Assembly: GCA_026874595.1 (NCBI GenBank)
Contig: CM049309.1
Location: 16,136,576 to 16,200,575, forward strand
Length of the DNA stretch: 64,000 bases
Source of the DNA: Sipunculus nudus
Lineage: Eukaryota > Annelida > Sipuncula > Golfingiida > Sipunculidae
Reading direction: 5' to 3'
Under the pieces are notes generated by a model that was given only the letters and a program-made list of their open reading frames with translations, did not search any database and was not told the DNA's origin. A program made the position numbers and the translations under genes. Of this stretch, positions 1-13,636 are shown piece after piece. Positions within the stretch are counted from its first letter, which is position 1. Every line of letters begins with the position of its first letter.

Positions 1-525
1 GAATTCTAATTATTAACAAGGCAATCACTATAGGGCACTGAATTTCAAGCTGAGCCCTGAATTAACTTTGAATTAGCCTATTATTTAGTTGAACGTATTT
101 TTATATTTTTATACAACTACAATGTAGTAAAAAATCATAAAATAACTGTTGATACATTCTGCAATTTACAGCAGATGCATACACATAAATTGTAAGCTAG
201 GTCAATTACACATGCTGATCATGTACCAGTTAAGCTTAAAACCAATATGTGCTTATATGCGTGAAAAATCTTTTTCTTCTTTAAGGGTAAGTCAATTATC
301 TTTTTGCTTAAATTGAGGACAAATCTAAGCATAAGATACAATATATAATAATTAACTTTAGCCTTTGGATTTCAGTCTTTATATACACTGGGTAAGGAAA
401 AATCCAGACATGCATTACAATGAATCTGCAAGGTTAAAATGAATTTTTATCATTTTGTTTTCAAGACACAGCCAGAAAGCAAAATGGAGAACCTACTCCT
501 TGGGTGTCCAACCCCTTAATAATTA
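1..525. other. AT-rich sequence left of the first MITE
   Basis: No supported exon, RNA gene or clear repeat. If the kinesin gene extends beyond the left edge this is intron 3. Confidence 0.5.
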
Positions 526-1144
526 TAGTCCGTTCCAGTACCCCTGTCCACCTGTTTTTTCGCGATTATTTATTTGTGAACCAAAGAACGCCAAAACTGT
601 TTGCCCTTGAGGAAAGAGGAAAAAGCGTAATTAATTATCATGGAAATAATAGCCTACCTTATGTAATTTTCCTGTAAACAATTTAAAACCATTTTATGAG
701 GAACTAGTCTATTCTATAGCGACATCTTGCCACTAATCGGTTAAATGAGCATATCAGGGGATAGTGATGACGTCATAATAGACGTGACGTACTAAAGAGG
801 CACCGACATTCACGGAACCAATAATCAAGAGCTGTCGACCTCTGTTTACAGCGAGAATTGTATTCTTCGCGTGCACGCGCTTCACTGTTACGTCACATTA
901 CTTTATATCCATATCCAAGGAGGATAAACAATGCCCGCATATTAGGGACGCCATGAACCACGGATATATTTGAGACATGTCAACCAGGCCGTAAAGTAAA
1001 TAATATTTATATCGTGAGTAGGTAAGGTACCAAAAATTACGCTTTTGCCTCTTTATGCCAACGGTGCAAATTTTGTTTGCCAAATTTGTCTTATGTAGAG
1101 ATAATCGAGAAAAATCAGGTGGACAGGGGTACAGGAACGGACTA
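526..1144. mobile_element. MITE family 1, full-length copy (619 bp, TA target)
   Basis: The ends are inverted repeats of about 37 bp starting TAGTCCGTTCC and containing GTACCCCTGTCCACCTG. They are flanked by TA on both sides (524-525 and 1145-1146), typical of Tc1/mariner-type non-autonomous elements. There is no coding capacity. A second full-length copy lies at 57936-58604. Confidence 0.85.
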
Positions 1145-1146
1145 TA

Positions 1147-4100
1147 GAATATTTCCTTCTCTGTAAGCATATGAGTATGTTACTGTGTAAAACTAATATG
1201 GCTGTAAGCATACATACGTGCATGAAAATCACCACACGAGCCATTTTCATGCTCAGGGTATATATAAATATATTAACCGAGTAATACCCTGTGAAACTGC
1301 TTTTCAGAGAATCCCTACTAAATCAAAATGCTCACAATTTAGGGACATACAAAGGTTTTGAAGCAATTGTTCACGCATATTCATACATCCATGGATATAT
1401 GAGCACATATATGGGTCTGAAGCTTTGAAACTACAATATCTCGGGTCACATGATCACAGAGGGCACCAGGGCGTCATCACAGCTCTGCGGCAGCATGCAG
1501 ACGATACAACGACACTTACTGCTCTCCCCTGCAGAGCCTGTGGCGCCATCTTACGGTAATGATAATAATCAGTTTGTGCTTCATCCTCCTCCCCTTCGAT
1601 ACTGTCACCATCATAATATTCCCCATCTTCCAGCTGTTAGCCCAAATATAAACAAAACATCTCAACATCAGTAAAAATTTCTGCATCCTCCTCCAACTCC
1701 TCTTCTTGCTGCCGAATTGCAATACTTTAAAACCTCTTTGCTATTTAACTGTAACTGATAGGGCGTTAAAAACTAGTTTATCCAAAATCAGATATTCTTG
1801 TTCAATTTTAAGTGCTTAAGTGCCAAAGACCACTTTTGATTACAAAATGATAATGGGTGTCCCTAGCAACCTGACCACCAATAAAAAAGAATTGTACGGA
1901 TCCAAAATTTGTTATAAAGTTCTTATAAAAACATCTGAACAATTATCTACAGAATGACCTAAAATATTAGCAGTTTTAGTTGAGGTTTAGATTGCGAAAT
2001 ATGAACAGTAGAGCTTGAAACAATCTATTTCAAGTTTTACATAAATGGAATAAATAGCGGAATTGCTAAGAAATAATTATTGATTTGTTTACTCAAAGTG
2101 ATGATTGCTTAACAAATATAAACTGGTTCCTATTTTGAGCCCTGTGCTTTAGCTGAAAAGGCCTGATGAACTACTTACACTGAAAGTTAGGTTTTACTCA
2201 GTTGGGCTTATGCAACTAAAGATATATTCTAGGACTCTCAGGCCTGAACCTCCCTTAATTTCATATAAATTAAATCTGTAATTCATTCCACATCATCCAT
2301 TGATGCTTATCCTGATGCCAAAACAGTTTTATTCTTGGCTGGGGGTTCTTAGATTTGACACAAAAACTCTGGATTTTAAGGAAAAAAGTATAAAATCTTA
2401 CAAGAAAAAAAGTATCAAATTGTCTGAAAAATAGTATAAAAAAAGTAGAAATCTGCCAAACTGCAGTTTTTGTACTTTTTTACAGCATGTGATACTTCTA
2501 AACAAGCTTCAGGTAAAAAAATGCAGTTATAGCACAACTCCTCAGTATTCAATATATCAACTTATTTTGTCAAACATTGGCAAAAAGACCCCTCCCCCCA
2601 CCCCCTAAAAATAATTGCAAATAAAATGTCACTTTTATAAAATATTGACAGAGCAAAATCATATAGCAAATTTCATATCACATCTGTGAAAGCTAATTTG
2701 CATGGCTGTGCAAACACAATTTGGTTTACATTACTGTAGATATCATAATCATCAAGAAACTGATCACTGGGTACCCAGAATCAAATACCGATATACACTA
2801 GCTCTCATACGCTAGATTGCAGTCTGTGTACATAATACTGTAGTCTGTCTTAAACGTATATATGCAACTAAACAAGTGTTTGATTAGCTATAGAGGTTAT
2901 ATACTGTCACCAAGGTGAAACACACAAAACATAATATACATGTAGCTCTGTATTCCTGATGAATAAGCCTCCTGTGTAGATAGATTCATACTGGTTACCC
3001 CTCATTAAATCTCTATGTCATTTACAAACCATGCTGTCAGCTTGTCGGGGATGTACTTAGCAGTAGGTTCATTCACACTAAAAAAATCAGTTATGTTTAG
3101 TAAGGATCAAATATGTTCCTTCCCTTTTGTGTGTTTATTCACAATATAACCCACCCAATCATGAATGGAATCCCAACAAATTTTCAGGGCCCCTTAGGAA
3201 TGGGCCAGTGAAGAATTGATCAGCTATTGGTGTGGGCCTGGCTCTTGATTCGGATACAGGAAGGACTTCCAGGAATATTCACAAATGTGCAGTAACATAT
3301 GTCAAATTGACCAAGAGAATATTGACCATATAACTGAACTCTTTTTGGGGAACATATGCACCAAGGGAACACTGGGTCAATAAGTGAATGAAAACCTGGG
3401 TTGAGGAGCACCCTACTTTAAGGACTGCCCACATGGCAGAGGCCTGCATTCATGAGAACGTATATTTCTAGTGTCTATGATCAACTTGGTAATTTTTGGA
3501 GTTTTACCTGAGAGGGTTAAGCAGGGAAAGCACAAAGTCCAATTTGCATGATGACATGTAATTATTATTCATATAATTCTATACATAGGTAAAACATCTA
3601 CCTGTGTACACATAAGCTTTCTAATACAATACCCCAGTCTGCTTATGTAACAAAGAGGATATGTTACAGGTACATGGAATTAATCAGTTCCTGTAGCATC
3701 AGGTTTCATGGAAATAAAAGGATTACAGGACTCAGGTATTAGTTCACAGGAAAATTAATTCTCATTTATCCCTTTTGTTATACATGAAGAAACATTTTTT
3801 TGATTACCTTTAGCAACACATCTCTTACGTGTCTTATTATTTCAATTTCTATGACCATGTGAAAAAAAATACAAAGAAAAGTGAATTATATACACTCCCA
3901 AACTGACCCAAAATCATGTTATTTCTGTATTGGTATTACCATTTGCATTAAATGTAGCTTTAAAAAAATGGTACAAGATTTAAAAGTAATTTTCAACTGA
4001 ATAAAGTAAATATTTGTGATACAGAAATGTGGGAGAGTTAAATTGGGCAATGTCTTTCAATTTTTTACAGCAAGTTATTAATTTTTATGAAATCCAGGAC

Positions 4101-4480
4101 TGCCTTTAATACTGGCTTTTATCAAACTTGTCATAAAACTTGTAAGTACAAACACATGTATCTGTTGTTACACAGGCCAGGTAAACAAAACAGACTAAAT
4201 GTATAGTATAATATACACGTGGGACAGGGATATATATGGGTGGTACTGTACTAGTAAATGTTTGCTAACTCTTGCTTCAGTGAACACTGAGGCAGGACTC
4301 TGTAGATACACATTCAACAATAACATGAACCTTTAACCATGGGAATGTTCAAGTGCAGGCTCTGTTCATTTTTTGGGGTACTATAAAATTGACATATGGC
4401 TTACAATATTAAAGTCAACAATGTGCGGTTTCAATTATAATGACCCCTGAATTTTTCTATCAATAACAACTATTAGCTGT
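1147..4480. other. Kinesin intron 3, mostly unique AT-rich DNA
   Basis: Apart from the acidic exon candidate at 1520-1633 and short C-rich runs near 2585, I see no supported feature. Short open frames here lack splice context or family resemblance. Confidence 0.4.
1520..1633 (-). CDS. Candidate acidic exon of unknown gene
   Basis: Minus-strand acceptor ggctaacag|CTG and donor GCA|gtaagt bound 38 open codons, phase 0 at both ends. The peptide is strongly acidic (LEDGEYYDGDSIEGEEDEAQ then TDYYHYRKMAPQALQGRA). GC content is higher than in the surroundings. The phase would permit joining to kinesin exon 3, but no kinesin-13 similarity is seen. An AAGATGGCGCC motif inside could instead mark a start codon at 1549. 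More acidic codons lie upstream (to about 1700) in the same frame but are separated by a TAA. Function unknown. Confidence 0.3.
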
Positions 4481-4483
4481 GAT

Positions 4484-4950
4484 GTAGTCTAAGTCCACAC
4501 TGTCCAAGTCTAATTCCGAGCCCAAGACCATCTTGTTCAGTCCAAAGTCATTCAGAGTCCAATTGAAATGTTTATTTTATTAAAAGTAAAGATTAAGATG
4601 TCATCATACTTTTTTTCTGGTTTCATTGTATGTTGTTAAAACAGGGATTTGTCTGGCTGATAAATCTTATTCACTATTTTAAAATATTACAATTTACAGT
4701 GATAGCAATACATCATATTCACTTTTGTGGACCAGAAGGCTAATTTATTTAAAATATTCAGCCAACAAAGAGAATGTTGAAAGTGTACAACTGTAAGAAT
4801 GTGTATATATATATGTGCCCACAATTTTATTTTACTGGAATCATGCTTAAGTCTGTTTAATTTCTCAGAGTTTTAGTCGAAGTCAAGTTCCAGGACCATC
4901 CAGTCAGAGTCGAGTCTCTGAAAAAGATACTCCAGACTTGAGTACTACAT
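4484..4950. repeat. Possible short inverted-repeat element
   Basis: GTAGTCTAAGTCCACACTG near the left end and GACTTGAGTACTAC near the right end are imperfect inverted copies rich in AGTCNNAGTC. Divergent, no clear target duplication. Confidence 0.3.
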
Positions 4951-4999
4951 AACTGTCTATCAGTGTTATTTCTTCCTTTAAACAAGAGAACAATCAATA

Positions 5000-7900
5000 T
5001 AGAACAATTACTTCTGCCAAAGAAGATTTGAAAAAGATTTTATAAGATCTCCAGAGTAAGCCAACTGATTTAACTGGTACAATTAGAACCAAAACATCTG
5101 TAACACTATCAGTTAAATCCTACTGGTAAAGTGGATCAATCACCAGATATAAATAATACAAATATCTTGATAAAACTTTGGTGTGTATTGTATAACCACA
5201 CATACAATAAGAATTTCAGAGAAATGTGTATCATGGTTCACAAACTCCATTCTTGAATGACAGGTCAGCTCTACTGGACAGAACAAAAATTGGTACCACT
5301 GAGTGTCTCACCAGTGGCGTTAATTTATCTTCAAGAGTGAAACAATTTAATTTAAAACTGTAGAATCTAGATGATACCTCTTCTTAACAACTGTGATGAA
5401 AAAGACAGGAATATTAGATGACACTAAATTAACAACAACTTGGTTTAAAACAGAGGTTTGGGTGACTTGGTGAATATATTTTAAAATTTGGAGAATTAAA
5501 ATACACCTGTTGGTAGATCCATTAAATGACATGTACGTATTTTTCTGTTCAGTGAAAATTATAAATATATGTTCAGCTCTGGTCCAGCCAGTTTTCCAGG
5601 ATTTTACAGGCCTGGATTTAGAAATGGCAATTTCCAGGACTTTCAAGTGTGTACGAACCTTCAATTTATGTAAACAGAACTGAGGCAATGATAATCAGTT
5701 TGGCAAATGCCCATGGCTTCAGTGATTCTTTAACCATGAGCTGCAACTGTAATGTATGAATACTATTCCAGCAGTCAGTGCCCCCAGCCAGCAGTGTAGA
5801 TAATGAGTTTACCAGATGAGTCATCTATGATAAGAAGTGGACTGGATGGCCATAGATGCTGTTGAGGGTGAAATAACTAGTATACCTGCAATTAATGACT
5901 CTTTAATTTAAAAAGGCCCCTCATCTGCTCATACTCCATCTGAGTACTATCACGTGTGCAGAAAATCAGAGCTGCATTTATATGGGATCTGCAGTGAGCT
6001 CTTGTCTACTCTACATGGTTAGACACATACTTTTTTTTTTCTCAACAGCTCAGTCGGGCAGCTGTTTGATAAAATTCATTTGCCCAACCGTGTCTGTCAC
6101 CTGCCCAATTATTTTTAGTCAAGTATTAATTTATAAACCAATTCACACCTTGTCCCCTAAAATTTACTGTAAATTCAACCAAGGGGTGTTGATAGATATA
6201 TCTAGAGAGTTACTCACAGTTCATATAGAAAAATTACTTTCAAGTGAATGAGTCAAGTACTGAGGCAATAAATGTGACAGTATTAGTAACAAATATCACT
6301 GGTGCTTAAAATTTGAGTAAAACTGTTATGTGTGTGTAATTTATTATATGCGAAAAGAGTTCATTTTCATATCAAGTTGAAACAATCAACACTGGTCACA
6401 TACATAAACAACTACTCTCTAATGTTGATGATAGTTGGACCTTCAGCAGGCCCTACTGGGCAGGCAACTGTGGGTTTTACCCCTGTCCTAAAAACTCAAC
6501 TACCTGCCCCTGGCAGTTGGGCAATGGTAAATGTCAATCCCTGATCTACTCATATAAATATTGATTGGGTCTTGTGCTGATCACATAAAATGCTTTGACA
6601 GCTCATGCATGTCAATAACAGTCTCAACTGACACTCCATAATGAACGGTCAACACTCTACTGTCCACAAAACAAAGTCGTCCAGCCATGCACCTCTAAAA
6701 GTGCCCATCATCCAGAATCAAAGCCAGCAATTAAATAAAGAATTTATGTGATTTCTGGTTTACTCTTGGTACATGTCAATGAAATGCAGGTAATTCCTGT
6801 TATACTTAAGGTAAGTTATTATAACATCTCTGTGATGGATGTACAAGGTTCTCTATCTTCATCCTGAAGGTACAGTACACCTACCCATACTGACAAACTA
6901 GAAAACCATGTCCATGTGACCAGAGGTGGTTGATTGTGCATATGCAGAACCTGAATGGTCACTAGTTGTTGGTGAGAGCTTGGTGAAGCTACGATGCATC
7001 TTTTGTAATTTGCAAAACTTTGGTTTGACTGATCTGCTGCAGTGCTACCAGATGTCCTTTTTTGTCATGTTTAGATTACTGATCAGCAACAATTTAGCCA
7101 CCCCCCCCCCCCCCCAAATGTAATCAATTCATATCGGGATTAGGTCTGAAGCAATCGGATTGCCAATTGGTCAAGATCGGGATCTGTGCCTGACATATAC
7201 AAATGGACAGCCTGTGCCCTGTGGGATGGCACTTCTTGGCTTAATGTTTTTTTATAAAAAAAAAATCATGATACTAACTTTATTTGATACACATCAGATA
7301 TCAGAAAGAGGCAAACAGAGGGGCAATCCTAGAGAAGGTATTCACATTGTAACAACGTAATTACACCAGGTATAAAAAGCAGTGCCTGAAGGGAGTTCTC
7401 ACACTGTCTATCATTTTGGTTTATGCTAATGTAAACAGGAATCTTAAAAAGTAAATAGACAAACCAACCAACCAAGGGGACAACATAATATTCTCCTGGT
7501 GGAGGTAAAATGAATATTTTTTCCTGTCCAAAACTGTGGTATTTTTTTCTTACCTTGTCTCTTGGGCCAGTGGTACTGTTATTAATTTACAACTGTTTAA
7601 TTCATTATTTACTGATACTTTTTCCAAATTTGAAGTGGACCTCAAGAAACTAGCCAGCCAATACAGACCTTGTGAACTGTCAGTCATAAACAAGAAATTA
7701 ACAAGCAAATCAATTCTACTGATTTGCCATACCATTCATCAGGAAAGACCCAATCACATATCAGCTACACTTTCATATTACACTTTTGGCAAAAAACACT
7801 GCCTAATAATAAATTTGCCAACATATTAAGGTTTTCTAGTTGAGTGGGACCATTTAGGCATCCAGGCATCTAAAAGTCATATTCTTATTCTGATTATCAA

Positions 7901-8620
7901 TGCCCTGTACTCATGTACAGCTATGGTGTTGGGGTAGTCCTGTTTCTCTACATACAATGATTGATTGGTTGACCTTTGTTCCCAGGTCACAGGGTCCTAT
8001 TAACTTCCTACCAGTGCCTCCCATGGATACATGTTCACACGTATCCATGTACACATGTATCGGTTTTAAGTTCTAGTGCTCACTGTTAAGCAGATGACAT
8101 ACTATACATATTAACAGCGGATTTTAGGAGATCATTGTTCAACAGTCTCCAGGGGATGGAAATTTAATTGGGGAAGTCTTAACGGTTTATTAGTTTATAT
8201 TTATTTTTGTTAACCTACACCAAGAAACACACTTTAGGGTTGGCACAAGATGTTAATCAAAGCAGGACTGTTATGATAATTGATGGGTCTGACAAGAATC
8301 AAGTTTAAATTTGAGGGCTCCAACAAGATTCAATATAAAATATATATGCGTGTATTTTTATGTTGTTATATATGACTAAACTTTGTTACTCTTAATCTGT
8401 ATCACAAGAAAAACAATGCAATACATGTTATAAGCATCCTCCTTAGAATCATCAAGCCTTACAATCATTAAGATTTGTTAATTTTATTAAAACAATGTCA
8501 TAATTCTATTATTGCTGAGCCAAGCCACCATTTTTCCAGTCTTGGTCATTTTGATTTAATGTGTCATTTTCTCTCAAATGTACTGAAAATATTGATATTA
8601 TATTGATAACTGACTGCAAA
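5000..8620. other. Intronic AT-rich DNA with a poly-C tract
   Basis: No exon supported. A C-run at about 7100-7116 and inverted GGGCAG-rich segments near 6050 and 6460 are the only notable features. Confidence 0.35.
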
Positions 8621-8628
8621 ACCTTATA

Positions 8629-8948
8629 AGGCCAAAAAAGGTTGGTTTCCAAGGCACCATAAGCATCAAATTTTACAAGTCCATCCCCCATCCTGCATAT
8701 TTTTTTTTAATTATCAGTAGAAATTTACCAATTTTTAGCTCTCCATATTTCTTCCAAGAAAATTAGATGATAAAATTTTGATAAAATTTGCTTTTTGTAA
8801 TGATGAGCTTTTACCTGCACAGCAATACAATTCTGTTAAAAATTATCAAGTTTTACCTTGATCATAAGAAATTTATTGAAATTTTATTATAATATGGTAA
8901 AAAAACCAATTTATGAAAAAAAACTGAAAACCAACCTTTTTTAGCCTA
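8629..8948. mobile_element. MITE family 2, copy A
   Basis: Left end AGGCCAAAAAAGGTTGGTTT and right end ACCAACCTTTTTTAGCCT are inverted copies. Four similar elements occur at 31258, 36492, 54835 and 59949. Non-coding, with poly-A/T-rich interior. Confidence 0.7.
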
Positions 8949-10567
8949 AAGGATATAATTAATACTTTACACAATATCCAGCAGTTTTTAATAATTGTTG
9001 TTGAACCTGTTACAGTTAACATCAATTGCTAAAGACAGTTAATCCTAATATACACTGTATGGGGGTTTGTAAGAGACACTATAAAATGAAGGGAAGACGT
9101 GAGAAAAACTGTGTAAATTAACTACAGGAAATCCTACCAATGTGATATTCACAGCAGTAAAATGTTACAGGCACACTTGCAACTTGGGGGAGTCATGAGC
9201 AGAGATGAAGAAACCTTGGCAGAAATTTCACTTGTTAAATTATAATATAGTAACTACTTAAATAGTCAAATCACTGCAAACAAATATCAACTAAATTATA
9301 TCAATATAAATATATTTTAATGGATCCATAGGAACCTGAGAGATATAATGTAGCCTGGACATTTGATTAGGAGTTAAATGGTCAAATCAACAACAATTAA
9401 ATTTTTTTTTTTAATTTTGGTGATTTTTTCCACTTTTCATTTAACTGTGCAGGGACAGGAAAATAAATAAAACCCAATTTTGGAGAATGAAAATTCTCAC
9501 AGCCAGAAAAACTAAGAATTTGTTAGGGGCTCATTTCAGTGAATATAAAATCAGAACAAATATAATACTGACTAAACCTTTCTGAATAAATTTTTCCGTC
9601 AGGTTCAGCTACTTTCAGCTGACAGATATCTTTGTAAGGATCCTAAGTAAGACTAAGAGTAGATGAAACATCTGACTACTTTACTCACTAAACTGGCCGA
9701 AGTTTCTCCTATCCCAGTCCAAGTTTCAGAGTGCCAAGAACCATTGTGGCTGAAAACCATGATAGCCAAGAACCACTGTGTGTTACTGAGTGAAAGGAGG
9801 TACAAACAAGAGATTTAAGCGATACCATGCTTACCTGTGTCCTGTTCATTTCACTGGTCTGAACACATAAATTTAAAGATTTTACATAGATCTCACTTTG
9901 TATTATTTACAGCATGTGCCCAGCTTATTAACTCTGATCCAGTCAATAAGTCTCAATGAAAACCACTTTTGTGTCTTACTAATACACTTATTACTGTATT
10001 ATTATCACACTTTCTTCCTATATCATGTTACATGATGGATAATAAAAAAAATGTGAAAATAAATGTTCAAATCTCTATATATAATAAGCTCCCATCTAAT
10101 GTTAACTTTCTTCCTCTTAACACCTGCCATTAACAAATGTGATACTAAGTTGAAATTATATGAACAGAGACATTGTGAAAAAATATGACTTTTCATAATA
10201 AATGCAATGCTCATAGTCATAATTAGACAGACACCAGATGACAATAAGGAATATATATTATTCGCTATAACCAGGCATGCTAAAATAAACTGAATTATAT
10301 TCCAGCAGTAAGATCTTGATAAACTTGGCACTGGCACACAATTCTCCCATTTAAGATTTCTGGCGGATTGGCTTTTGAACCAATCTTATGTTGAGATATG
10401 TAATTTAGCCTGCAGTCATTAACACTAAGCCAATTTTGTTGCTGGACCATGAAACTGGCAACTGCAGGCCTAGCTGGCTTTTAATTTTTCAAAAAAAATT
10501 CCAAATCCTTTAGTCATGACTACAGGTTAATCCAAACTAAATCAATCTGAAAAGGTGCACTTTCACT

Positions 10568-10592
10568 AAATAAGGTCATTGTGACCTTATTT
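10568..10592. promoter_or_regulatory. Perfect inverted repeat matching an estrogen-response-element consensus
   Basis: AGGTCA (10573-10578), spacer TTG, TGACCT (10582-10587), with the palindrome extending to 11-bp arms. The core equals the canonical nuclear-receptor inverted repeat with 3-bp spacing. It lies in kinesin intron 3. It may equally be a chance hairpin or a repeat remnant. Confidence 0.35.
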
Positions 10593-10685
10593 TTCACTAA
10601 AAAGTGACCAATGTGTAAAATCTTATGCAAAAGTACAGAATCAGTTTTTTTAAAATAAATTGACAGCAATTACTTCAGCAGCAGG

Positions 10686-10727
<42 letters not shown>

Positions 10728-10731
10728 ATAT
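10686..10731. repeat. (TA)n microsatellite
   Basis: TA run interrupted by one TTTA. Confidence 0.9.
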
Positions 10732-11190
10732 TAACACTGGCTTTTCAATTCTTGGAAAGGACTAGCTATATTTGACTTGTGAATTAAATTTATGTAGCAA
10801 TATTATTTTGAATCTTAACAACTTATAAATACAGCTGTACTCCTGTGTTTCTTAAATGTGTATGATTGTCAAAATACACTGGTAAAATCATGACTTTTAC
10901 ACATAATTCAGATCTATAGGTGTAAAGACTGTGTACTAACCTTCATTGTATAATCATACTGTAGCAGTACTAGATTAGAGTATTCCAAAATATTCCAAAC
11001 ATCAATTACAATTACTTGTAGCAGTAATCATGATTACATTCATTATTTAAATACTGAAAAATATTTTTATTTTCAAGTTAGCTAAGTGTAAGCCTGCTAT
11101 GATTAATTAATCAAAATATGTAAGGTTTCTTAAACTACATATAAACAGTATTTAACATTCACTGCACCCAAAAAATCAGTCTGGACTTAC

Positions 11191-11262
11191 CTCTTCTTTG
11201 GGAACATCTGCATCTGGAGGGAATAGAGCTGGGTTCAGACACACAACAGACTGTAGATCAAT
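11191..11262 (-). CDS. Kinesin-13 exon 3
   Basis: Minus-strand acceptor cattgtag|ATTGATC and donor GAG|gtaagt; 24 codons, phase 0 at both ends. It encodes IDLQSVVCLNPALFPPDADV then PKEE. It follows KGKE of exon 2 directly, as KGKEIDFDDV-x-x-x-NP-x-L does in vertebrate KIF2. Its first 17 bases and acceptor are repeated in the minisatellite immediately upstream. Confidence 0.85.
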
Positions 11263-13573
11263 CTACAATGAAACACAGACTGTAAATCAATCTGCAACAA
11301 TTGAAACACAGAGACTGCAGATCAATCTGCAATGAAACCTACAGACTGTAGATCAATCTACAATGAAACACAGACTGTAAATCAATCTGCAACAATTGAA
11401 ACACAGAGACTGCAGATCAATCTGCAATGAAACCTACAGACTGTAGATCAATCTGCAATGAAACACAGACTGTAAATCAATCTGTGACATTTGAAACATA
11501 GAGACTGCAGATCAATCTGCGATGAAACAAACAGACTGTAGAAGATCAATCTGCAATGAAACATACAGATTGTAGATCTATGAATCTGCAATGAAACATA
11601 CAGATCAATTTGCAATGACACAGACTGTAGATCAATCTGCAATGAATAATACAGGGTGCAGATCAATCTGCAATGAAACCTACAGACAGCACTGTAGTTG
11701 GAACTATCCATGGGCGGAGGGAAAAGACAAATGTACTCACAGATTTGTTAGTAAACTCAAAGAGTACAAACCCCAATGGCGGACGTAAACTCGCGGGAGA
11801 TGGGTTCAACAAGTCTGATCTGATTGGTGCCAGATGAAAATATGCTTGACTGGACCAGAAGTATAATCAAGATAACAGCAGAAATGAGGGGAAGTGGGTG
11901 ATAATAGGCCCACTAAGGGAAAATGGCGTATATGCTCTGGCTATAAATGTTTTTCTAACGGAGAAATTTTTCTTTAATACGTAAAACGCTCACATTTTTG
12001 TTAACGTAATAAAACATACAGATCAATCTGCAATGACACAGACTGTAGATCAACCTGCAATGAAACCACATATCACACCACAGTTCACAGTAATATAGAT
12101 AGTCTATAAATAATGTATTATTATAATTATATAAAAATGAGTCATTTTAACCTTTAAATAATTGAACATGATTTTACAACCAACTCCTACCAATACTGGA
12201 CAAACAAGAAAATTGTGTGAGAAATGATAAAACTTACTGATAAAAAGATAAAACTGACAGATAAAATGATAAAACTGACAAATAAATTGATAAACCTGAC
12301 TGATAAAATGAAAAAAAAAATGACAGATAAAATTATAAAATTGACTGATAAAATAATGAAACTAACCTTTATGACAACATACTGACATAAACCATATGTG
12401 TGTTGACCATTTGGCGTCAGATGTATGAAATGTGAAAAACTGGAAACCCACTGCCCCGTGTCAGGACTGAGAGAAATAGACTTGTAACTAAAGCTGTGTA
12501 CTACGGCTCTTTGCACAGACCTGACATAACTAAAGTAACACTACAAACAGTGGGACCACAACCTGCATGCCTGTCACTAAGTGAGGTTGTAGTATGCACT
12601 GATTATGTTGATAACATGGACCTAGTATCACAGTTTTAGCTGCACACAGTAAATATTATATCACACCATATATGAGGCGTACAATTTCAAGCAGAAGTTG
12701 CCCATTGGTCAAGAGGCAATGTTATTATTATGATATATGGTGATTTGGGAGCTTGAAAATGAAAGTGACACTCAGCAGTGAATAGCAGTGACAAATCTGA
12801 ATGGCTGTACTTAGGGCCAGTCTCATGTAGGGCCAATATGAGCTTTTCAAATGTTTACTATTTAATATTTTTTGTTGGATGTTACAACCTCCACTTATTT
12901 AATGCTAAAATAACTCTAATTAAATGTACATCTGCAAAATTCCATTTTGTTTTTTTTTTTACTATTTGACAGGGCATTATCAAATGCCTTCTCTCATTTT
13001 ATTTTATATCCTGGTGTTAACCAGGCCCAGTGACTACTGCACCTGCAGGCCTTGGGTGTGTAATCATCTCCACTGCTGGGTCATATTACTAAAGAACTTC
13101 CGAAAAGGCACTTGTCTGTGAGTGAAACACAGCTGTTGTTCATGTCTTCCCATTAAACCTGCAGAGGGCTCACCCTGGGCCAACCGTGATAAGCGTGATT
13201 TATCATCGCCTAGGCTGAGATTTAAACTCATGATCTCCCGGCTTTGAATCCTGTGCTCTGAGCCATGGAAGTCTCTGATTTCTTGTTTGTTATAAGCCAC
13301 AATATTACATGTACATGCAAATATGAAACCATGTGCTAAAGGCAGTGTCTGTGTTTCAGTATGGTCCTCCCCCTGGGTGTATTACCAGTCTGAATATTAC
13401 TGAGCTATATATGACTGTCATGTGTTCATATTTAACCTTCCATGTCATTAAGGCTGCTGGGTACTTGGTAATAACAGTAGACCAGGCTTGAGTAGGTATA
13501 TCACTTGTTTACTCTGTGAAGGCCCCAAGCAACCAGGCCTGACTTCTATTTAAATCCCACTTGGGAAAACTGT

Positions 13574-13636
<63 letters not shown>

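Larger units (their letters stand above)
8950..11190. other. Intronic AT-rich DNA
   Basis: No supported exon. Contains the 25-bp palindrome at 10568-10592 and a (TA)n array at about 10686-10730. Confidence 0.4.

Noticed and set aside
11247-11695. CRISPR-like spaced repeats
   Set aside because: Units are directly tandem without unique spacers, and the host is a eukaryote; the array is a minisatellite.
13240-13275. tRNA gene on the minus strand
   Set aside because: A- and B-box-like segments are present but no cloverleaf with acceptor stem can be drawn; a SINE head explains it.
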